Below, one piece after another: positions 59,471 to 64,000 of a DNA stretch of 64,000 nucleotides. The notes beneath the pieces were generated by a model. That model was not told where the DNA came from. It worked only from the letters and a program-made list of their open reading frames with translations, and made no database searches. The translations under genes were made by a program, and so were the position numbers. The stretch is from Platerodrilus igneus (taxonomy: Eukaryota > Arthropoda > Insecta > Coleoptera > Lycidae), in the NCBI GenBank assembly GCA_036346225.1, contig JARFIW010001345.1:620001-684000 (forward strand), in the 5' to 3' direction. Each line of letters begins with the position of its first letter. The stretch's first letter is position 1.

Positions 59471-59544
59471 TTTTTTTGTAAATTTTGTTTGGCAGTCTAA
59501 ATGCTTTATATTTGCATTCAAATAAGTGGGATTATTTGTATTCA

Positions 59545-59557
59545 AATAGGGGGAAAA
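59545..59557 (+). other. Polypurine tract
   Basis: aatagggggaaaa immediately precedes the first base of the 3' LTR. This is the expected place for the plus-strand primer and fixes the LTR start at 59558. Confidence 0.75.
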
Positions 59558-61780
59558 TACTCATATTTAGACCAGGGTAGAAAATTAAATAATCACATCA
59601 AATAATTTTAATCACCGTGTAGAAGCTTTGGGAAAAGGTACGCGTTATTAAATAAAAGCGTGAAGCATAAAAATTCATTCGGTTCATTAAAAATAAGGGA
59701 GATTTAAATCATGTACAAGACGCTTTAGATCAAAAGAAGCAGTATTAGAAAGGTCTACATGTAATTTAATTATTCCTAGTAAAGAAACAAAGAGAAATTA
59801 CGTGCAAAATTTATATTAATTAACTCTATTTTAAGTAACCGGTATTAAACAAAATGTACTGATAATAATTGAATATTTAATTAGGATTCACTAAAAATTA
59901 AAGGGTATTATTTTAATTGGAGTTAATTGAACCGTTAGTAACATATAATATCTATAAAAACTTGTAAAAACCCAATAAAATGCAAATCGTAGAAGTGTTA
60001 TTATGTTTGAACACCTGCGTATTTTTAAAAAGCTCATTCTGCGTAAATTTTGCAGATAATTAATGGTTACAGAGAATGTTGGAGAAACCGTCGCATAATA
60101 GTTACGGGAAATGCTAAAGGTGGGTTATTTCACAGTCCACATGGACTGAAATAATCGATAATAAAGAATATCAATTTGCACCAATAAGAACAGGTTAGAT
60201 AGAGACAGATAATATGCGCAAGACCGAGACACATATAGTAAAAGGCGTGAGGGAGCAACGTCACTGGGTTGCGATTGGGTGAAAATAAAGGCAAAATTGA
60301 GAGGTAAAATAACATTTCTGTGTAAAATTTAATTAGTTATTTCCAGACGTTGCAAGCCGTGTCGAAATTTCTGAGATTTAACTGGTGCGAGTGCAAATTT
60401 CGTAAAATCGCATGCCGGGCTGCGGAATGGGAACCTAGCAGGCGAAATTCTTTAGAATTGTCCGTTTTGGGGACTAGACCGACAGACAGGCTAACCTCTA
60501 TATATACCCAGGTGAATATGAACAAGCTCTCTTAGATCTTCGACTTGATTCAATGCGTTAAACAGTGCTTTTTAGTTTTCCGGTTTTGATTAAATAATTT
60601 AAACAGTTTGCTCGTATATTTTAGTGATTTAAAACAGCTTGTTCTTTACGTGCTACAATGAATGTACTTTAGTGCACTTAGAAAAGAAGATACAAGGTAA
60701 TAAAGTTTAGTATCACTGTACCAATTAGTAAAATTTACAACGACAAATGAATACACAAAAGTAGGCAGTTTTGGCGTATATTGGTGAAAGAAGTATGAAT
60801 TTCTTTGTTATTTTTCGGGGGTGTTAATAATTAAATGGTTCGTAAACATGACTGGATCCACAAAACAAGGTTCAGATATACACAGATGAGTTCCGGAAAA
60901 GCCCTGAAACAACTTTAGATGAATGGTGATGGAGAAAATTTTAAAAAGCGTTGAGAATCAGAAGCCGTAAATATAACCCATTTGGAATGGAGTGATTAAC
61001 AAAGGGACGATGTACATTGAAGCCACTAGTGCAGTAACCTTCAGGTAAATTATACTATTTTGTTCGAACTTTGATGTTTTGGTGTGTGTTGAATAACTTT
61101 ATAATTTGTTTATTTTAAAATGGACAGTAGTGAAATTGTACTAACAGCAAATTTTTAATTTTAAGGTGACATTTTCTTGTTTAAGTAGAAAGGGGTATTT
61201 AGTATTGATGTTCTGGATTATGATGAGAATTTGGGTATGTCTTTGAGCTCAATTAGACGAACCTGGTTAATTAACGTAAAGGGGTGGTAGATGCTCCCTT
61301 TGTACTCAGACTCAGGTCTGCATATATTGTTATATTAATTAGTAGGCATCCTACAAGGACTTTAATTCTGGATGCACTTTAAAATGATAACAAATTTAAT
61401 CTTGAACTTTTCTGATACTGAAATTTATGCTGAATTTTAATTTTGAATTTTTAATGTATTGTGAATATTGATGTAAATAGAGTTAACGTTGGTGTTTGTG
61501 ATAGGAATGTGTTTGTTTTTTTTGTGATTGAGGATGAAGGTTTAACTAGAGGAGCAGCCGAGGCGATTATCAGAAGAAAGTCAATGGACCGACACAGTTA
61601 AGGTAATGAATAGCTTTTTGTAGGATACACAGCATTTTGACGCCCAATTCGGAGGCTCGATTCCAAAAGCGGAGTACCCGGATTTTGGTGGTTTCACAGC
61701 ATTCTTGACGCCCAATCTGTGGGGCTCGAATGTTTTTTTTTTTAAAGGGCCAGTACCTGCAGATATGAGAGTATTCACAG

Positions 61781-61782
<2 letters not shown>
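59558..61782 (+). repeat. 3' LTR, 2.2 kb
   Basis: Matches the 5' LTR over its full length with about 1% differences, mostly single bases and homopolymer changes. One notable change is near 61706, where this copy keeps tgacgcccaatctgtgg while the 5' LTR has lost two bases. The (TA)n tract resumes directly after it. Confidence 0.9.

Positions 61783-61868
<86 letters not shown>
61783..61868. repeat. (TA)n tract, right flank of the LTR element
   Basis: AT dinucleotides with two TACA interruptions. Continuation of the tract at 54223-54265. Confidence 0.9.
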
Positions 61869-61870
<2 letters not shown>

Positions 61871-61871
<1 letters not shown>

Positions 61872-62546
61872 AAACTGATTACGGTTACTGAGGACCGAAG
61901 TATAAAATTAAAAATTAAAACTTGAATTGTATGCGACGTTTCGTGAAATTTATTCACATTATCACAGCTATAAAAAGAACAACTAAGTATAAATTAAAAT
62001 TAGTTAAAAATACGTACGATAACACTTAAATAATTGACAATAAATGACTAGACCTAAACGTTACAATCTAATTAAAAGGCGTGTTATAGATATCAACAAA
62101 AAAATTCAATTAATCAAAAAACGGATACCCAAAATCTGTCTGCAATATACATTAATATTTTTAATTTAGCATAACCATCCTACCGTTCACTTTATAATAC
62201 TAACTATAGCCATAAGTGTATTCCCCGCTAACTAACATTTAGAAAATTTTATATTATATATCCTTTCTACACTAACAACAATTTATACTCACTCAACTGG
62301 TCATTCATATCTTTATGTTGATATCTATAACACGCCTTTTAATTAGATTGTAACGTTTAGGTCTAGTCATTTATTGTCAATTATTTAAGTGTTATGGCAC
62401 GTATTTTTAACTAATTTTAATTTATACTTAGTTGTTCTTTTTATAGCTGTGATAATGTGAATAAATTTCACGAAACGTCGCATACAATTCAAGTTTTTAA
62501 TTTTTAATTTTTATACTTCGGTCCTCAGTAACCGTAATCAGTTTTT
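61871..62546. mobile_element. Foldback element with 0.23-kb inverted arms
   Basis: Arms 61871-62097 and 62317-62546 are near-perfect reverse complements (aaaactgattacggttactg at the left tip; ttagattgtaacgtttaggt near 62341 in the right arm). They surround a 219-bp non-repetitive loop. No ORF. Both tips lie beside AT-rich sequence (tttat / ataaa), consistent with a TA target. A non-autonomous DNA transposon (MITE/foldback type) is the likely class; which transposase moved it is unknown. Confidence 0.85.
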
Positions 62547-62589
62547 ATAAAAATAAATATGCAGGACATGATACAATTCAATATCAATT

Positions 62590-62606
62590 TATATATATAT
62601 ATATAT
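62590..62606. repeat. Short (TA)n in front of the third LTR
   Basis: Seventeen bases of TA directly before the next TACTCATATTTAG start, repeating the arrangement at 54265. Confidence 0.8.
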
Positions 62607-64000
62607 TACTCATATTTAGACCAGGGTAGAAAATTAAATAATCACATCAAATAATTTTAATCACCGTGTATAAGGAATTTTATTAAATAATACGCTTTAT
62701 TAAAATACCGTGGAGAATAAAAATTCATTCGTTTCATTAAAAATAAGAGATTTAAATTATTTATAAGACGCTTTATATAAAAGGAAGCAGTATTAGAAAA
62801 CTTTACGGGAAATTTAATTATTCCTAGTAAAGAAACAAAGCGTGCAAAATTTATATTAATTAACCCTATTTTAAGTAACCGGTATTAAACAAAGTGTACA
62901 CATAATAATTAACATTTAATTTGTATTCGCTAAAATGAAAGGATAGAAGTCAATTTTAGTTGGAGTTAATTAAACCATTATTAATAATAAGCATAAAAGT
63001 CTGTGAAAATCCAAGATTATAATACCAGAAAATAAAGCTCTGAGAATGAATAGTATGGGTGAACACCTGCGTAGTTTAAATGTCACGTACGGCGAAAATT
63101 TTATAGATAACAAATGGTTTCAAAGAATCTTGGAGAAACCGTGGCTTAATATTCACGAGAAGGTGCGATACGGGGTTATTTAACTCAGATAGTCCATGTG
63201 GACTAAAATAATCGATAATGAAGAGTGTCAATTTGCATCAATAAGAACAGGTTAGATAGAGACAGATAATATGCACAAGACCGAGACACATATAGTAAAA
63301 GGCGTGATTTAAGCAACGTCACGAGGGTCACGATTGGTTGAAAGTAGGATGCAAATATCAGAGGTAGAAACAACGATTTCTGTATAGAATTAATTAGTTA
63401 TTCTCGGACATGTTTGCGTGCCGTGTCGAAATTTCTGAAATTTAACTGGGGGAGTACAAAATTCGAAAAACCGACGCGCGAGCTACGGACTGGGAACATA
63501 GCAGGCGAAATTCTTTAGAATTGTCCATTTTGGGGACTTGACCGACAGACAGGCTAACTTCTATATATAGCCAGGTGAATATGAACAAGCTCTCTTACAT
63601 CCGCGACTTGATTCAATACGTTAAACAGTGCATTTTAGTTTGATAAAATAATTTAAAGTTTGCTCGTATATTTTGGTGATTCAAAATAGTTTGTTCGGTA
63701 CGTGCTAACATGAATATACTTTAGTGCACTTAGATACAAGGTAATAAAATTTAGTATCACTGTACCAATTAGTAAAATTTACAACGACAAATGTATACAC
63801 AAAAGTAGGCAGTTTTGGCGTATATTGGTGAAAGACGCATGAATTTCTTTGCTATTTTTCGGAGGTGTTAATGATTAAATGGTTCATAAATGTGTCTGGA
63901 TCCACGAAACAGGAATCAGATATACACAGATGAGTTCCGGAAAAGCCCAGAAACAACTTTAAATAAATGGTGATGGAGAAAATTTTTAAAGCGTTGAGAA
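62607..64000 (+). mobile_element. Third, older LTR copy, cut by the window end
   Basis: Starts TACTCATATTTAGACCAGGG like the two other LTRs and follows them to the window end, with many substitutions and small indels (by eye about 85-90% identity). TATA box and AATAAA are kept. Whether it is a solo LTR or the left LTR of another element cannot be seen here. Confidence 0.85.

Larger units (their letters stand above)
54266..61782 (+). mobile_element. Gypsy-like LTR retrotransposon, non-autonomous, 7.5 kb
   Basis: Two near-identical LTRs (54266-56488 and 59558-61782) flank a 3.07-kb interior with, in order, a tRNA-Lys type primer site, gag, a retropepsin, a fragment of RT and a polypurine tract. 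Most of RT and all of RNase H and integrase are missing, so it depends on another copy for enzymes. I count roughly 20-25 differences between the LTRs, about 1%, indicating a fairly young insertion. The gypsy (Ty3-like) assignment rests on the gag and RT style and the primer site. No env is present. It is listed as an ordinary insect retroelement; no infectious capacity is implied. Confidence 0.9.

Overview
The window looks like an AT-rich arthropod genome, most probably an insect. I find no intact host protein-coding gene, no rRNA and no confident tRNA gene. It is a dense graveyard of transposable elements with a few young insertions. The insect assignment is inferred from the mix of elements: APE-endonuclease LINEs with tails typical of insects, hAT copies of the ZMYM1-like type, an IS630/Tc1-type transposase with a tiny intron, a FLYWCH-MULE, a gypsy-like LTR element with a tRNA-Lys primer site, and long (TA)n tracts. 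All coordinates and similarity estimates come from reading by eye.

Layout. 1-5 kb: anonymous AT-rich DNA with a perfect hairpin and a (TA)n tract. 5.1-7.4 kb: a minus-strand APE-type LINE with its EN and RT fused by an internal deletion. 9.7-10.3, 14.2-14.8 and 22.8-23.4 kb: three same-strand copies of a TGTTA...TAACA, LTR-like repeat. 14.8-16.2 kb: stacked 3' ends of the 5-kb LINE family. 19.3-20.4 kb: an IS630/Tc1-type transposase relic with a 48-bp intron. 21.8-22.8 kb: the RNase H and C-terminal end of a second LINE family. 23.8-24.7, 32.4-33.3 (inverted) and 47.1-47.6 kb: a three-copy repeat of unknown class (R2). 26.3-27.5 kb: a minus-strand hAT relic. 28.05-30.03 kb: a 2-kb element bounded by inverted repeats, carrying a decayed ORF with a PIN/FEN-like acidic core and a cysteine-rich CXC-like tail. 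34.1-35.6 kb: a second hAT copy, internally deleted and split by a 0.55-kb insertion flanked by CGTA.

35.8-38.6 and 51.2-54.0 kb: two direct copies of a 2.8-kb non-coding repeat (R3) whose divergence changes abruptly part-way along; a third diverged copy lies at 20.7-21.7 kb. 41.07-44.72 kb: a MULE with unusual GC-rich, internally repetitive inverted termini around a broken FLYWCH-MULE transposase. 45.0-46.9 kb: fragments of an R1/Jockey-like LINE, an unrecognised ORF and a tRNA-like SINE head.

54.27-61.78 kb: the best preserved element, an LTR retrotransposon with 2.2-kb LTRs (about 1% different by eye) inserted in a (TA)n tract. It keeps gag (with one in-frame TAG), a retropepsin and a stub of RT, but has lost most of RT, RNase H and integrase, so it must be non-autonomous. 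Its LTR ends in two decayed primer-binding-site-like repeats ahead of the real one. It is followed by a 0.68-kb foldback element and a third, older copy of the same LTR that runs off the window.

Nothing suggests an operon or a co-acting set of genes. The interesting content is the structure of the mobile elements: nested insertions, internal deletions, target choice and unusual termini.
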